A DNA stretch of 64,000 nt, from contig NYMS01000006.1 in NCBI GenBank assembly GCA_002529455.1, forward strand, positions 248,001 to 312,000. Direction: 5' to 3'. Both the position numbers and the translations under genes were made by a program. The DNA comes from Glycomyces fuscus (GTDB taxonomy: Bacteria; Actinomycetota; Actinomycetes; Streptosporangiales; Streptosporangiaceae). Below the pieces are notes generated by a model. It was not told the origin of the DNA, made no database searches, and worked only from the letters and a program-made list of their open reading frames with translations. Of this stretch, positions 26,210 to 36,119 are shown in pieces (positions within the stretch are counted from its first letter, which is position 1; each line of letters opens with the position of its first letter).

Positions 26210-29020
26210 TCACATCTCCTGGAGAGCGCGTTTTTGCTGTTGGAGAGCCATGAGTTCGGTCAGCAGCCGCTGTTGTTCCTCCACCTGGGGAGTTCCCTCC
26301 AGGCGGGACAACTCCGATCTCAGGTTTGACTCGCGCCGGTTGATGGAATGAGTCTTGATTGTGCCCAGTATTTGCCGGGCGTAATGCTCGTCGAGTTCTC
26401 CGTAGAACTCCAGCTGTTCCACCACCAATCGGGTGATGAAATCACGCTGCGTGTCATTGGGGGCGGCCTCGCGCAGGCCGTTCACCCACGCGGCGGGGTC
26501 GTGCGCGGCGGCCACCCCGCCTGCGGCGGTGATGAGCCCCAGCACCGCGCGGTGCTGGGGGACCGTGAAGTCCTCCTCGGTGAACGCGTCGAAGCCCACG
26601 GCCAGCGAGGGGAACTGCAGGGCGATCTTGAGCGCCTGGCGCTCGCGCTGCACGGAGGGGTCCGCCGGGTTGTAGGGGGCCTCCCGCGCGTCCGGGGTGG
26701 GCAGGGGCCGCGCGGGGGCCGTCCGCGGCTCCGGGCCGCGGCCCCGGGCGCCGCGCATGTGCTGCTTGACCCGGCGCAGCACGAAGGCCTCGTCCAGGAT
26801 GCCGATCCAGCGGTCCAGGTTCCTGCCGTAGTCGCGGCGCACGCCCTCGTCGCGGATGCTGGCGACCACCGGGGCGGCGGCGTCCAGGGCGGCCATCCTG
26901 CCCTCGGGGGTGGACAGGTCGTAGCTCTCCATGACGTTGCGGATCATGAACTCGTACAGGGGGGCGGCGTCCCTGACCAGGTCGACGACGGCCTGCGGCC
27001 CGTGCTGGAGGCGCAGGTCGCAGGGGTCGAGTCCGTCGGGCTGCACGGCGACGAAGGTCTCGGAGGCGAACCCGTGCTCCTCGGCGAAGGCGCGCACGGC
27101 CGCCTTCTGGCCCGCCTTGTCGCCGTCGAAGGTGAACACGACCTTGCCGCTCTGGTTGGTGCGGCCCAGCAGCATGCGGCGCAGGATCTTGACGTGCTCC
27201 TCGCCGAAGGAGGTGCCGCAGGTGGCCACGGCGGTGTCCTCCCCCGCCAGGTGGCAGGCCATGACGTCGGTGTAGCCCTCGACGATGACCGCCTTGCCCT
27301 CCCGGGCGATGTTGCGCTTGGCCAGGTCGAGCCCGTACAGCAGCCGCCCCTTGTGAAAGATGGGACTCTCGGGCGAGTTGAGGTACTTGGGCCCGTCCTC
27401 CTCGGGGTCGAGCTTGCGGGCGCCGAAGCCGACCACCTCGCCGGTGACCTCGCGGATGGGCCACAGCAGCCGGTTGCGGAAGCGGTCGTAGGCCCCGCGC
27501 CGCCCCTGGCTGGCCAGGCCGCCCTCGACCAGCTCGGCGTCGGTGAAGCCCTTGCGGCGCAGGTGCGCGGTGAGGTTCTCCCATCCGGCGGGGGCGTAGC
27601 CGAGGCCGAAGTGCTCGGCGTGCGCGCGGTTGAACCCGCGCTCGTCCAGGAAGCGCCGGGCGGTGACCGCGCCGGGCGACAGGAGCTGTTCGGCGTAGAA
27701 CTCGGCGGCGGCGCGGTGGGCGTCGAGCAGGCGCTGGCGCTTGCCCGTGTCGTGCCTGGCGGTGCTGCGGCCGCCCTCCTCGTAGCGCAGGGTGACGCCG
27801 ACCTGGCGGGCGAGCGTCTCGACGGCCTCGGTGAAGCTGAGGCTGTCGATCCGCTGGAGGAAGGAGATGGTGTCCCCGCCCTCTCCACAACCGAAGCAGT
27901 TCCCCGTGAGGATGTTGTCCTCCAGGACGAACGCGTGCCCGTCGTCGACGACCGCGCAGAAGACCTCCTCGACGCGATCGGTCTCCTCCACCGAACGCAC
28001 GGTCCAGCCCCGGCGGGCGAACTCCTTCTCCGCGCCGCAGAACCGCGTGCGGTGCTCGTCGTGGAGGAAGAACTCCTCGGTCAAGTCGTCGTTGACGAAG
28101 TGCACACGAAAGAGCGAGGAGGGTTCACGGCCGGGAAAACCCTCGCGTACCTGTTCGGTGATCCCGTAGGTGCCGATGCCCAGACGCGTGCAGACCATGC
28201 GGACGTGCTCCAGCACGGACCGGTCGGCGCAGTTGAGCGAGACCGTGCCGTCCTTGGCGACGTGCCCGTCGGCCGCCAGGTATCCGGCGAGCCAGCCGTA
28301 GAGGTAGGAGGGGGACTCGTCCAGGGACGGCAGGTCCTTGAAGAACCCAGGCAGGTGGTGCACGAGGATCTGGCGTCCGTGCTGGGAGGTCTCGCTGCAC
28401 GGGAACCACTTGAGGAGTGCCGGGTCCTTCTCCGCATCGAGCTGTGCGATGCTGCCGCGGTTCAGCCGGGACCCGTCACCGAAGGTGATGCCGTGCGCGA
28501 TACCGAAGGGCGAGGGAACGGTGTTGGTGACCTTCTTGGCCGGAAAGACGTAGGCGAGCCGGTGGTCCGGCTTCAACTCCTGGGTCGTGACCTCGCGGAG
28601 CTTGGAACGGTCCTTCCCGGCCTGGACGAACCAGCGGTGCTCCGGCGTGGCGTGGATCTCCTTGCGCTGGCCGTTCCTGCTCAGGGTTACGCGCATCAGC
28701 CTCTGCACGCCGAAGGAGGAGAACGGCGCCTCCACCCAGCGGGCGTTGCGGGTGAGGATCGTGTGCCTGCCGCCCGCCAGCTCGCGGATCGGCCGCACCC
28801 CGTCACGGGTGAGGACCCGGGTCTCCCCGGCCAGGCAGTAGAACAGGTTCTTGGAGGGGGTGACGTTGAAGGAGGGGGACTTCTCGTCGTGGAAGGGGCA
28901 CAGTCCCTTCAACGACCCGCCCCCGGCGTTGCGGAGCTGGAGGTACTCGCCGATCACGTCGGCGATGGGCGCGCGCTCGCGTACGAGGGCGATGTCTTCG
29001 TCTCTGATCCGGCCTGCCAC
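26210..29020 (-). CDS. dnaG: DNA primase with an in-frame intein
   Basis: Encodes a 936-residue precursor; removal of a 313-residue intein leaves a 623-residue primase, the normal length. Primase makes RNA primers for replication and docks on DnaB. The zinc-binding domain reads CPFHDEKSPSFNVTPSKNLFY (Cys41, His44) and resumes after the intein with CFGCGEGGDTISFLQRIDS (the two other Cys ligands). TOPRIM motifs are AVIVEGYTDVMACHLAG and VVFTFDGDKAGQKAA. The C-terminal ~150 residues are the helical DnaB-interacting region. GTG 29020 is used (VAGRIRDEDIALVRERAPI), preceded by GGAGACC. The sigma-factor gene follows on the same strand. Confidence 0.95.
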   Translation of the reverse strand: MAGRIRDEDIALVRERAPIADVIGEYLQLRNAGGGSLKGLCPFHDEKSPSFNVTPSKNLFYCLAGETRVLTRDGVRPIRELAGGRHTILTRNARWVEAPFSSFGVQRLMRVTLSRNGQRKEIHATPEHRWFVQAGKDRSKLREVTTQELKPDHRLAYVFPAKKVTNTVPSPFGIAHGITFGDGSRLNRGSIAQLDAEKDPALLKWFPCSETSQHGRQILVHHLPGFFKDLPSLDESPSYLYGWLAGYLAADGHVAKDGTVSLNCADRSVLEHVRMVCTRLGIGTYGITEQVREGFPGREPSSLFRVHFVNDDLTEEFFLHDEHRTRFCGAEKEFARRGWTVRSVEETDRVEEVFCAVVDDGHAFVLEDNILTGNCFGCGEGGDTISFLQRIDSLSFTEAVETLARQVGVTLRYEEGGRSTARHDTGKRQRLLDAHRAAAEFYAEQLLSPGAVTARRFLDERGFNRAHAEHFGLGYAPAGWENLTAHLRRKGFTDAELVEGGLASQGRRGAYDRFRNRLLWPIREVTGEVVGFGARKLDPEEDGPKYLNSPESPIFHKGRLLYGLDLAKRNIAREGKAVIVEGYTDVMACHLAGEDTAVATCGTSFGEEHVKILRRMLLGRTNQSGKVVFTFDGDKAGQKAAVRAFAEEHGFASETFVAVQPDGLDPCDLRLQHGPQAVVDLVRDAAPLYEFMIRNVMESYDLSTPEGRMAALDAAAPVVASIRDEGVRRDYGRNLDRWIGILDEAFVLRRVKQHMRGARGRGPEPRTAPARPLPTPDAREAPYNPADPSVQRERQALKIALQFPSLAVGFDAFTEEDFTVPQHRAVLGLITAAGGVAAAHDPAAWVNGLREAAPNDTQRDFITRLVVEQLEFYGELDEHYARQILGTIKTHSINRRESNLRSELSRLEGTPQVEEQQRLLTELMALQQQKRALQEM
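27899..28837 (-). mobile_element. Intein inserted in the DnaG zinc-binding domain
   Basis: A 313-residue in-frame insertion with Hint-domain blocks. Block A is CLAGETRVLTRDGVRPIREL with Cys1, block B EIHATPEHRWFV with the TxxH pattern, block F VEEVFCAVVDDGHAFVLE. The C-terminus is NILTGN followed by extein Cys+1. The penultimate residue is Gly instead of the usual His. A central LAGLIDADG-like motif (YLYGWLAGYLAADGHV) indicates a homing endonuclease, but only one such motif is clear, so the nuclease may be degenerate. Splicing would join NLFY to CFGCG, restoring the zinc finger; the +1 Cys is itself a zinc ligand. Confidence 0.93.
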
Positions 29021-29223
29021 GGTCTCCAGGGTAGTTCTCCCCGCCGACGTCGCGACCGCCGTCCACAGGCCCCCGCGGCCCCGCCCGCCCCCGCGCCGCG
29101 GAGGCGCCCGCGCCCGGGTTTTCCCGCCCCGCCACCGGGCGGCCACCTGCCGGTCGGCTCCGCGCCGACGGGACCTGGCAGCGTCGGGGGCCCACTGATC
29201 GGTTCCGAGGAGGCTCGGCACAG

Positions 29224-30396
29224 GTGCGCGGACTCCCCCACACGTCCGGCCGCGGCGCGTTCTGGTTCGTCGTGGTCGCCTCGGTCCTCGCGGTGGTCCT
29301 GGCCGTGGTGCTCGGCTTCGTCGTGGTCAACCGCCTGGCCGGCGGCGACCTGGTCCTCGTGGAGGGCGTGGTCGGCTCGGAGAAGGTGGAGCTGTTCGAG
29401 GACGAGCGGGTCGTGGAGCGCTTCGCCGAACTCGGGTACCAGGTGGGGGTGCGCCCCCGGGGCTCGCGCCTGATGGCCGAGGACGCCGACGGCGCCGACT
29501 TCGTCTCCCCCGGCTCGGGCCCGGCCTCCGAGCACGTGCGCGAGCGGCACGGGATCACCACCGAGTACCGGCCCTTCGGCACGCCGATGGTCCTGCTCAG
29601 CTACCAGCCGATGGTGGACGCCCTGGAGGGCGTCGGGGTCGCCGCACAGGACGGGGACGGCACGTGGTCGCTGGACCTGGCCGCCTACCTGGAGCTGACC
29701 GAGGAGCGCACCCGCTGGCGGGACCTGCCCGGGGACGCGGTCAGCTCCAGCAACCGCAACGAGGTGCTGGTGCGCACCACCGACCCGCGCACCTCCAACT
29801 CGGCGGCGATGCACGTGGCGGCCCTGTCCTACCTGCTCAACGGCGAGGAGGTGGTCCCGCCGGGAGGGGTGGACGAGGAGCTCACCCGGACGCTGTCGCG
29901 CCTGTTCCTCGCCCAGGGCCAGCCGCCGGAGTCCTCCCAGCAGCCCTTCGACCAGTACCGCGACCTGGGCGCGGGGCACACGCCGCTGCTGTGGGCCTAC
30001 GAGGCGCAGTACGTGGACGCGATGGTCAACGGGCCCGCGCTCGCCGAGGACGCGGTGGTGCTCTACCCCGGGCCGACCGTGTACGCGGTGCACACCGTCG
30101 TGCCGTTCACGGAGGGGGGCGACGCGGTCGGCCGCCTCCTCACCGAGGACCCGCGGCTCCAGGGGCTGGCCGCGGCACACGGGTTCCGCACCGAGGGCGG
30201 CACCCAGTTCGACGACCTGGTGGCCGAGCACGGGCTGCCGGTGCGCACCCGGGTGGGCGACATGGTGAACACCCCCACCTACGAGGTCCTGGAGACCCTG
30301 CTGGCGGGGATCGAGGACTCCTACACCAGCAACGGGATGCGCCCGCCCGCCCCCGACGCGTCGGTACGCGACGGCGGCGCCGGGAGCGGGGGCTAG
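29224..30396 (+). CDS. Membrane-anchored substrate-binding-protein-like component, paired with VWA protein
   Basis: A 390-residue protein from GTG 29224 (GAGGAGG upstream). Residues about 12-38 form one transmembrane helix (FWFVVVASVLAVVLAVVLGF), with the rest outside. The body looks like a type II periplasmic binding-protein fold. It contains RTTDPRTSNSAAMHVAALSY, which parallels TYGMTNPGASNSGFSALIGV in the following gene. No membrane transporter or ATPase gene accompanies it. Three bases separate its stop from the next ATG, so the pair is translationally coupled. Function unknown. Confidence 0.7.
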   Translation: MRGLPHTSGRGAFWFVVVASVLAVVLAVVLGFVVVNRLAGGDLVLVEGVVGSEKVELFEDERVVERFAELGYQVGVRPRGSRLMAEDADGADFVSPGSGPASEHVRERHGITTEYRPFGTPMVLLSYQPMVDALEGVGVAAQDGDGTWSLDLAAYLELTEERTRWRDLPGDAVSSSNRNEVLVRTTDPRTSNSAAMHVAALSYLLNGEEVVPPGGVDEELTRTLSRLFLAQGQPPESSQQPFDQYRDLGAGHTPLLWAYEAQYVDAMVNGPALAEDAVVLYPGPTVYAVHTVVPFTEGGDAVGRLLTEDPRLQGLAAAHGFRTEGGTQFDDLVAEHGLPVRTRVGDMVNTPTYEVLETLLAGIEDSYTSNGMRPPAPDASVRDGGAGSGG

Positions 30397-30399
30397 GGC

Positions 30400-32070
30400 A
30401 TGTCGGGCGGACACGGAGGCGGGACGGCGATGGCGGCTGGAACGGTGACCGGGAGGGCCCGCGGGATCCGCGGCGCGTGCGCGGCGGTGCTCGCGGCGGC
30501 CGTGGCGGCGACGGGCTGCTCCGTCCCGGGACCGGGCCCCGACGTGACGCTGCGGATCCTGGCCGGGAGCGAGATCGCCGACCTGGAGCCGCTGCTGGAG
30601 GAGGCCGAGGAGCGCACCGGGGTGGCGGTGGAGCTGGAGTACTCCGGCACGCTGGACGGCATGGCCCGGATCGCCGCGGGCGACCGCCGGGGTGAGGGCG
30701 GGGAGTACGACGCGGTGTGGTTCGCCTCCAACCGCTACCTCAACCTGGACGGCGAGGGCAGGGCGGCGGTGCACGTGGAGACGCCGGTCATGGTCTCCCC
30801 GGTGGTGCTGGGGGTGGACGCCGGCCGCGCGCGGGAGCTGGGCTGGGACGGGGGCGCGGAGGTGACCTGGTCGGACGTGCACCGGGCGGTCGCGGAGGAG
30901 GGCTTCACCTACGGGATGACCAACCCGGGCGCCTCCAACTCGGGCTTCTCCGCGCTGATCGGGGTGGCCTCGGCGATGGCCGACACGGGTGCGGCCCTGC
31001 GGTCCGAGGACGTGGAGCGGGTGGGGCCGCAGCTGGCGGAGTTCTTCGCGGGCCAGGAGGTGACGGCGGGTTCGTCGGGGTGGCTGACGGACGCGTTCGT
31101 GCGGCGCGCTGAGGGCGGCAGGCCTGTGGACGGGCTGGTCAACTACGAGTCGGTGATCCTGTCGCTGAACGCCTCCGGTGTGCTGGAGGAGCCCCTGGCG
31201 GTCGTGTACCCGGCCGACGGCGTGGTGACGGCCGACTACCCGCTGACGCTGCTGTCGGACCCCTCCGAGGAGGCGCTGGAGGGGTACCAAGCGCTGGTGG
31301 AGGACCTGACGTCGGAGCAGACGCAGCAGCAGATCGCCGACCGGACGCGGCGGCGCCCGGTCGCGGCCGGGGCCGAGCTGTCCCCGCCGGTGCCCTCGTT
31401 GGTGGAGCTGCCGTTCCCGGCGAGCCGGGCGGTCGTGGACGGCCTGGTGGCGGACTACTCGGCCTCGCTGCGCCGTCCGGCGCGCACCGTGTACGTGCTG
31501 GACGTGTCGGGGTCGATGGAGGGCGACCGGCTCGCCGAGCTCCGGGCGGCCCTGGGCGCGCTGACCGGCGCGGACGGCGGTTCCCTGGCGCAGAGCACGC
31601 AGACCTTCCAGGAGCGGGAGGAGGTGACGCTGCTGCCCTTCGCCACCCGGCCCGCCGACCCGCTGACCTTCGTGCTGGAGACGGGTGCGGTGGACGAGGT
31701 CAACGCGGACCTGTCCGCGGCGGTGGCCGGGCTGGAGGCCGAGGGCGACACGGCCGCCTACGACGCCCTGGTGCGGGCGTACGGGCTGCTGGAGGAGGGT
31801 GTCGGCACGGACTCGGACGACCGGCCCCTGATGTCGGTGGTGCTGATGACCGACGGCGAGGTGAACCGGGGCGCCGGGCTGGAGGGCTTCCGCGAGTCGC
31901 TGGCGACGCGGTCCGACGAGGTGGCGCGGGTACCGGTGTTCACGGTGCTGTTCGGGGAGTCGGACGTGCCGGAGATGACCGAGCTGGCGGAGCTGACGGG
32001 CGGCCGGGTGTTCGACGCCCGCGAGCAGGACCTGGAGCAGGTCTTCCGGGAGGTCCGGGGCTACCAGTAG
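30400..32070 (+). CDS. Lipoprotein with substrate-binding and von Willebrand factor A domains
   Basis: A 556-residue exported lipoprotein with lipobox AATGCS at residues about 36-41. Residues 45-340 form a solute-binding fold (VTLRILAGSEIADLEPLLEE; later QALVEDLTSEQTQQQIADRT). Residues 355-556 are a VWA domain with an intact MIDAS: DVSGSM, a downstream Thr/Asp region, and LMTDGEVNRG. VWA domains bind protein partners through a divalent metal, so this could capture a ligand and pass on its state by protein contact. Partner: the upstream anchored protein. Function unknown. Confidence 0.75.
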   Translation: MSGGHGGGTAMAAGTVTGRARGIRGACAAVLAAAVAATGCSVPGPGPDVTLRILAGSEIADLEPLLEEAEERTGVAVELEYSGTLDGMARIAAGDRRGEGGEYDAVWFASNRYLNLDGEGRAAVHVETPVMVSPVVLGVDAGRARELGWDGGAEVTWSDVHRAVAEEGFTYGMTNPGASNSGFSALIGVASAMADTGAALRSEDVERVGPQLAEFFAGQEVTAGSSGWLTDAFVRRAEGGRPVDGLVNYESVILSLNASGVLEEPLAVVYPADGVVTADYPLTLLSDPSEEALEGYQALVEDLTSEQTQQQIADRTRRRPVAAGAELSPPVPSLVELPFPASRAVVDGLVADYSASLRRPARTVYVLDVSGSMEGDRLAELRAALGALTGADGGSLAQSTQTFQEREEVTLLPFATRPADPLTFVLETGAVDEVNADLSAAVAGLEAEGDTAAYDALVRAYGLLEEGVGTDSDDRPLMSVVLMTDGEVNRGAGLEGFRESLATRSDEVARVPVFTVLFGESDVPEMTELAELTGGRVFDAREQDLEQVFREVRGYQ

Positions 32071-32079
32071 TGCCCCGGA

Positions 32080-32092
32080 CCCCCGGAGGGGG
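32080..32092. terminator. Short bidirectional hairpin between convergent genes
   Basis: CCCCC-GGA-GGGGG in the 27-base gap between the VWA gene (plus) and the GguB-type permease (minus). Short, but the only stem in the gap. Confidence 0.4.
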
Positions 32093-32097
32093 CCCTC

Positions 32098-33396
32098 TCA
32101 GGAGGAGGCCCGTGCCCGGTCCGCCGTGGACGGCGGCCCCTGGGCCCCGCCCCCGTCCCGGCGGGTCCCGGAGGAGGGCGGGGAGACGGAGGCGGTGACG
32201 GGCCCGGCGCTGACGCGGCGCTTGTTGTAGATGTCGAAGGCGACCGCCAGGAGCAGCACCAGCCCCTTGATGAGCTGCTGCCAGTCCACGCCCAGGCCGA
32301 TCAGCGACATGCCGTTGTTGAGGACGCCCATGACCAGGGCGCCGATGACGGCTCCGACGACGGTGCCCACTCCCCCGGAGGCGGAGGCGCCGCCGATGAA
32401 GGCCGCGGCGATGGCGTCGAGTTCGAACATGGTCCCGGCGCCGGTCGTGGCGGCGTTGAGCCGGGCGGTGAAGACGAGCCCGGCCAGCGCCGAGAGCACG
32501 CCCATGTTGACGAACACCCAGAACGTGGTGCGCTGGGTGCGGATCCCCGAGAGCGCGGCGGCCTGCTCGCTGCCGCCGACGGCGTAGACCCGCCTGCCCA
32601 TGGTCGTGGAGCGCATGACGAACGAGTACCCGGCGATGAGCGCGACGAGCATCACTCCCACGACGGGCAGCCCGTTGTAGTCGGCGAGCACGTAGGTGAA
32701 CGCCAGGATGGCGGCGACGACCACGGCCGAGGTGGCGGCGGTGACCGGCGCGGGCTGGACCGGCAGCCCGTACCCGCGCGAGCGGGCCCGTGAGCGCCAC
32801 TGGATCCACACGAGGGCGGCGGCCCCGGCCGCGCCCAGCAGCAGGGTGGGCACGTGGAGGCCTTCGCCGCCCTGTCCGGGCAGGAACCCGCTGGAGATGT
32901 CGCGCAGGGAGGGCGGCATCGGAGCCACGGACTCCCCGCCCAGGACGGCCAGGGTCGCGCCGCGGAAGACGAGCATCCCGGCGAGGGTGACGATGAACGA
33001 CGGGACGCGCACGTAGGCCACCCAGAAGCCCTGCCAGGCGCCGATGAGCGCGCCGAGCAGCAGGGCCACGGGCACGACCACGGGGGTGGGCAGCCCCCAG
33101 GAGGTCAGCATGATCGCCGACACCGCGCCGGTGAACGCCACCACCGAGCCGACCGAGAGGTCGATGTGGCCGGTGACGATGACCAGCATCATCCCGATCG
33201 CCAGGATCAGGATGTAGGAGTTCTGCATGATCAGGTTGGTGACGTTGAGCGGTGTGAGGAGCAGGCCCCCGGTGAGGATCTGGAACAGCACGATGATGGC
33301 CACCAGGGCGGCGGCCATGCCGTACTGGCGGGAGTTGCCCCTGGTCAGCGCGCCGCCGAGCCGGGAGAGTCGGGAGGTCGTGGTGGGTTCTTTCAC
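32098..33396 (-). CDS. gguB: Sugar ABC transporter permease, GguB/MmsB type
   Basis: A 432-residue inner-membrane permease of the BPD_transp_2 (ribose/xylose/multiple-monosaccharide) class with about ten helices. Landmarks are LILAIGMMLVIVTGHIDLSV near residue 60 and AAAFIGGASASGGVGTVVGA in the C-terminal half, the family signature. The length with an internal hydrophilic stretch (IQWRSRARSRGYGL) matches GguB rather than RbsC. Its GTG start overlaps the stop of the ATPase gene by 4 bp, so it is the last gene of the chvE-gguAB unit and of the whole arabinose locus. Confidence 0.9.
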   Translation of the reverse strand: MKEPTTTSRLSRLGGALTRGNSRQYGMAAALVAIIVLFQILTGGLLLTPLNVTNLIMQNSYILILAIGMMLVIVTGHIDLSVGSVVAFTGAVSAIMLTSWGLPTPVVVPVALLLGALIGAWQGFWVAYVRVPSFIVTLAGMLVFRGATLAVLGGESVAPMPPSLRDISSGFLPGQGGEGLHVPTLLLGAAGAAALVWIQWRSRARSRGYGLPVQPAPVTAATSAVVVAAILAFTYVLADYNGLPVVGVMLVALIAGYSFVMRSTTMGRRVYAVGGSEQAAALSGIRTQRTTFWVFVNMGVLSALAGLVFTARLNAATTGAGTMFELDAIAAAFIGGASASGGVGTVVGAVIGALVMGVLNNGMSLIGLGVDWQQLIKGLVLLLAVAFDIYNKRRVSAGPVTASVSPPSSGTRRDGGGAQGPPSTADRARASS

Positions 33397-34973
33397 GGGT
33401 GTCCCCCGGTTCGCGTCATCAGTCTCATGAGGGTTTCCTGGTCGGCCCCCTCGCCGGGGACCTCTCCGGTGATCCGCCCCTCGCACATCGTGTAGATCCG
33501 GTCGCACATGCCGAGGATCTCGGGGAGCTCGGAGGAGATCAGCAGCACGCAGGCGCCCTCCGCGGCGAGCCGCCGGACGATCAGGTAGATCTCGTACTTG
33601 GCGCCGACGTCGATGCCGCGGGTGGGCTCGTCGAGGATCAAAAGCTCGGGCCGGGTGAACATCCACTTGCCGAGGACGACCTTCTGCTGGTTGCCCCCGC
33701 TGAGGGTGCGCACGGTCTGGGTCGTGCCCCGGCTCCGGACCCGCATGCTCTCGCTCATCCGGGCGGCCTCCACCGCCTCCAGCCCGGGGTCGAGGATCCC
33801 GCGCGCGGACACGCGGTCCAGCGCCGCCAGCGTGGTGTTGTGGCGGATGTCGTCGTCGAGCAGCAGGCCGAGGGTCTTGCGGTCCTCGGGCACGTAGGCG
33901 ATGCCGCCGCGGATGGCCTCGGCGACGCTCCCGGTCGCGAGTTCGGCGCCGTCCTTGAGCAGGCTGCCGCGGACGTGGCGCCCGTAGGAGCGGCCGAAGA
34001 GGCTCATCGCGAACTCGGTGCGCCCGGCGCCCATGAGTCCGGCCATGCCCACGACCTCCCCGGCGCGCAGGGTCAGCCCGACCCCGTCCACCACGCGCCG
34101 TCCGGCCTGGGTGGGGTGGTCCACCGTCCAGTCCCTGACCTCGAAGCGCACCCGGCCGACCTCTCCGGTGCGCGGGGGGTGGCGCTGGTCCAGTTCGCGG
34201 CCGACCATCCCGCGGATGATGCGGTCCTCGTCGATCGAGGGGGTCCCGTCGGCGTCGCGCTCCACGGCGAGGGTCTCGACGGCGCGGCCGTCGCGCAGGG
34301 TGGTGACCTCGTCGCAGACGCGCACCACCTCGCCGAGCTTGTGCGAGATGAGGATGCACGTGACGCCCTGGTCGCGCAGGTCCAGGAGCAGTTCGAGCAG
34401 CCGGGTGCTCTCCGCCTCGTTCAGCGCGGAGGTGGGCTCGTCCAGGATGAGCAGCCGCACCCGCTTGGCCAGGGCCTTGGCGATCTCCACGAGCTGTCTG
34501 GCGCCCACGCTCAGCGCCGAGACGGGCGTGGCCGGGTTCTCGTCCAGCCCGACCCGGCGCAGGAGCTCGCGGGCCCGGGCGTGGGTGGCGCCCCAGTCCA
34601 GGACGCCGTACCGGGCCTGCTCGTGGCCGAGGAAGACGTTCTCGCTGATGGACAGCTGGGGGATGAGGGCGAGTTCCTGGTGGATGATGGCGATGCCCGC
34701 GCGCTCGCTGTCGGCCACGCCGGAGAAGGCGCAGGGCTGCCCGTCCATGAGGATCTCGCCGGTGTAGGAGCCCGCCGGGTGGACCCCGCTGAGCACCTTC
34801 ATCAGCGTCGACTTGCCCGCGCCGTTCTCCCCCATCAGGGCGTGGACGCGGCCGTGGCCGACGCTCAGGGACACCCCGTCCAGGGCCCGCACCCCGGGGA
34901 AGTCCTTGCGGATGTCGCGCATCAGCAGGAGCGGCCCGCTGCGGGGGGCGGACCGCCTCTCCTCCTGTCTCAT
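33393..34973 (-). CDS. gguA: Sugar ABC transporter ATPase, GguA/MmsA type (two ABC domains)
   Basis: A 526-residue protein with two nucleotide-binding domains in tandem. The first has Walker [17 protein letters not shown], signature [15 protein letters not shown] and Walker [12 protein letters not shown]. The second has a degenerate Walker A ([18 protein letters not shown]), signature [14 protein letters not shown] and Walker [13 protein letters not shown]. This asymmetric pattern is typical of CUT2 monosaccharide importers. The start overlaps the stop of the binding-protein gene by 4 bp, and the end overlaps the permease start by 4 bp. Confidence 0.94.
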   Translation of the reverse strand: MRQEERRSAPRSGPLLLMRDIRKDFPGVRALDGVSLSVGHGRVHALMGENGAGKSTLMKVLSGVHPAGSYTGEILMDGQPCAFSGVADSERAGIAIIHQELALIPQLSISENVFLGHEQARYGVLDWGATHARARELLRRVGLDENPATPVSALSVGARQLVEIAKALAKRVRLLILDEPTSALNEAESTRLLELLLDLRDQGVTCILISHKLGEVVRVCDEVTTLRDGRAVETLAVERDADGTPSIDEDRIIRGMVGRELDQRHPPRTGEVGRVRFEVRDWTVDHPTQAGRRVVDGVGLTLRAGEVVGMAGLMGAGRTEFAMSLFGRSYGRHVRGSLLKDGAELATGSVAEAIRGGIAYVPEDRKTLGLLLDDDIRHNTTLAALDRVSARGILDPGLEAVEAARMSESMRVRSRGTTQTVRTLSGGNQQKVVLGKWMFTRPELLILDEPTRGIDVGAKYEIYLIVRRLAAEGACVLLISSELPEILGMCDRIYTMCEGRITGEVPGEGADQETLMRLMTRTGGHP

Positions 34974-36064
34974 TCGAGCTCGGACTCCTCGTAGTAGCCG
35001 CTGCCGACCAGGACCTCGTGGTAGTTGTCGGCGTCCACCGAGACGGGCTCCAGCAGGTAGGAGGGGACGACCTTGACCCCGTTGTCGTAGCTCTCGGTGT
35101 CGTTGACCGGGACCTCCTCGCCCTGGACCACGGCCTCGACCATGTCGACCGTCTGCTCGGCCAGGGCCCGGGTGTCCTTGAAGACGGTCTGGGTCTGCTC
35201 CCCGGCGATGATGGACCGGACCGAGGCGGCCTCGGCGTCCTGGCCGGTGATGACGGGCAGCGGCCGCTCCTCGGTGCCGTAGCCGACCGCCCGCAGGGAC
35301 TCGATCACGCCGAGGCTGATGCCGTCGTAGGGCGACAGGACCGCGTGCAGGTCCTCGTCGGAGTAGTGGGCGCTGAGCAGGTTGTCCATGCGGTCCTGGG
35401 CGATGGAGCCGGACCAGCGCTGGGTGGCGATCTGCTCCATGGAGGTCTGGTCGCTGCGGACCACGAGGCCGCCGTCGTCGATGTGGGGCTGGAGCACCGA
35501 CATCGCCCCGTCGAGGAAGTAGGAGGAGTTGTTGTCGTTGGGCGACCCGCCGAACAGCTCGATGTTGAAGGGCCCCTCCTCGTTCTCCACGTCGAGGGAG
35601 TCCGCGATGTACTGTCCCTGGAGGACGCCGACCTGGAAGTTGTCGAAGGTGGCGTAGTAGTCGACGTGCTCGCTGCCGCGGATGAGGCGGTCGTAGGCGA
35701 TGACGGGGATGTCGCTGGAGGCGGCCATGTCGAGCACGTCGCCGAGGGCCTCGCCGTCGATGGCGGCGATGACCAGGACGTCGGCGCCGCGGGTGATCAT
35801 GTTCTCGATCTGGGCGACCTGGTCCTCCACGACGTCCTCGGCGTACTGCAGGTCGGTGCCGAAGCCGCGGGCCTCGAACTCGGCGACCATGTTCTCGCCG
35901 TCGTTGATCCAGCGCTCCGAGGACTGGGTGGGCATGGCGATGCCGACGACCCCGGCCTCGCCCTCGGGCCGCGCGGCGTCGCCGACGCCTCCGCAGGCGG
36001 TGAGCAGGAGTGTGCCGCACAGCGCGGCCGCCAGAAGGGGTGTGCGTCGGGGGTGGGGGGTCAT
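34970..36064 (-). CDS. chvE: ChvE-type monosaccharide-binding lipoprotein
   Basis: A 364-residue solute-binding lipoprotein (lipobox LLLTACGG at residues about 19-26). It has a type I periplasmic-binding fold: [60 protein letters not shown] and [20 protein letters not shown], closely following the ChvE/XylF pattern. Homologues bind aldoses including L-arabinose, xylose, glucose and galactose. With gguA and gguB it makes a complete importer, and it follows the arabinofuranosidase gene by 55 bp, consistent with uptake of free arabinose. Confidence 0.92.
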   Translation of the reverse strand: MTPHPRRTPLLAAALCGTLLLTACGGVGDAARPEGEAGVVGIAMPTQSSERWINDGENMVAEFEARGFGTDLQYAEDVVEDQVAQIENMITRGADVLVIAAIDGEALGDVLDMAASSDIPVIAYDRLIRGSEHVDYYATFDNFQVGVLQGQYIADSLDVENEEGPFNIELFGGSPNDNNSSYFLDGAMSVLQPHIDDGGLVVRSDQTSMEQIATQRWSGSIAQDRMDNLLSAHYSDEDLHAVLSPYDGISLGVIESLRAVGYGTEERPLPVITGQDAEAASVRSIIAGEQTQTVFKDTRALAEQTVDMVEAVVQGEEVPVNDTESYDNGVKVVPSYLLEPVSVDADNYHEVLVGSGYYEESELE

Positions 36065-36119
36065 GCGTTCGGCCTCTCTGGGTGCTTTCCGGTGCGCGGG
36101 CGCGCGCCGGAGGTTCCGG

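Noticed and set aside
28081..28437. A separate free-standing homing endonuclease gene
   Set aside because: The LAGLIDADG-like motif is in frame with dnaG and within the intein; other frames here are shadows.
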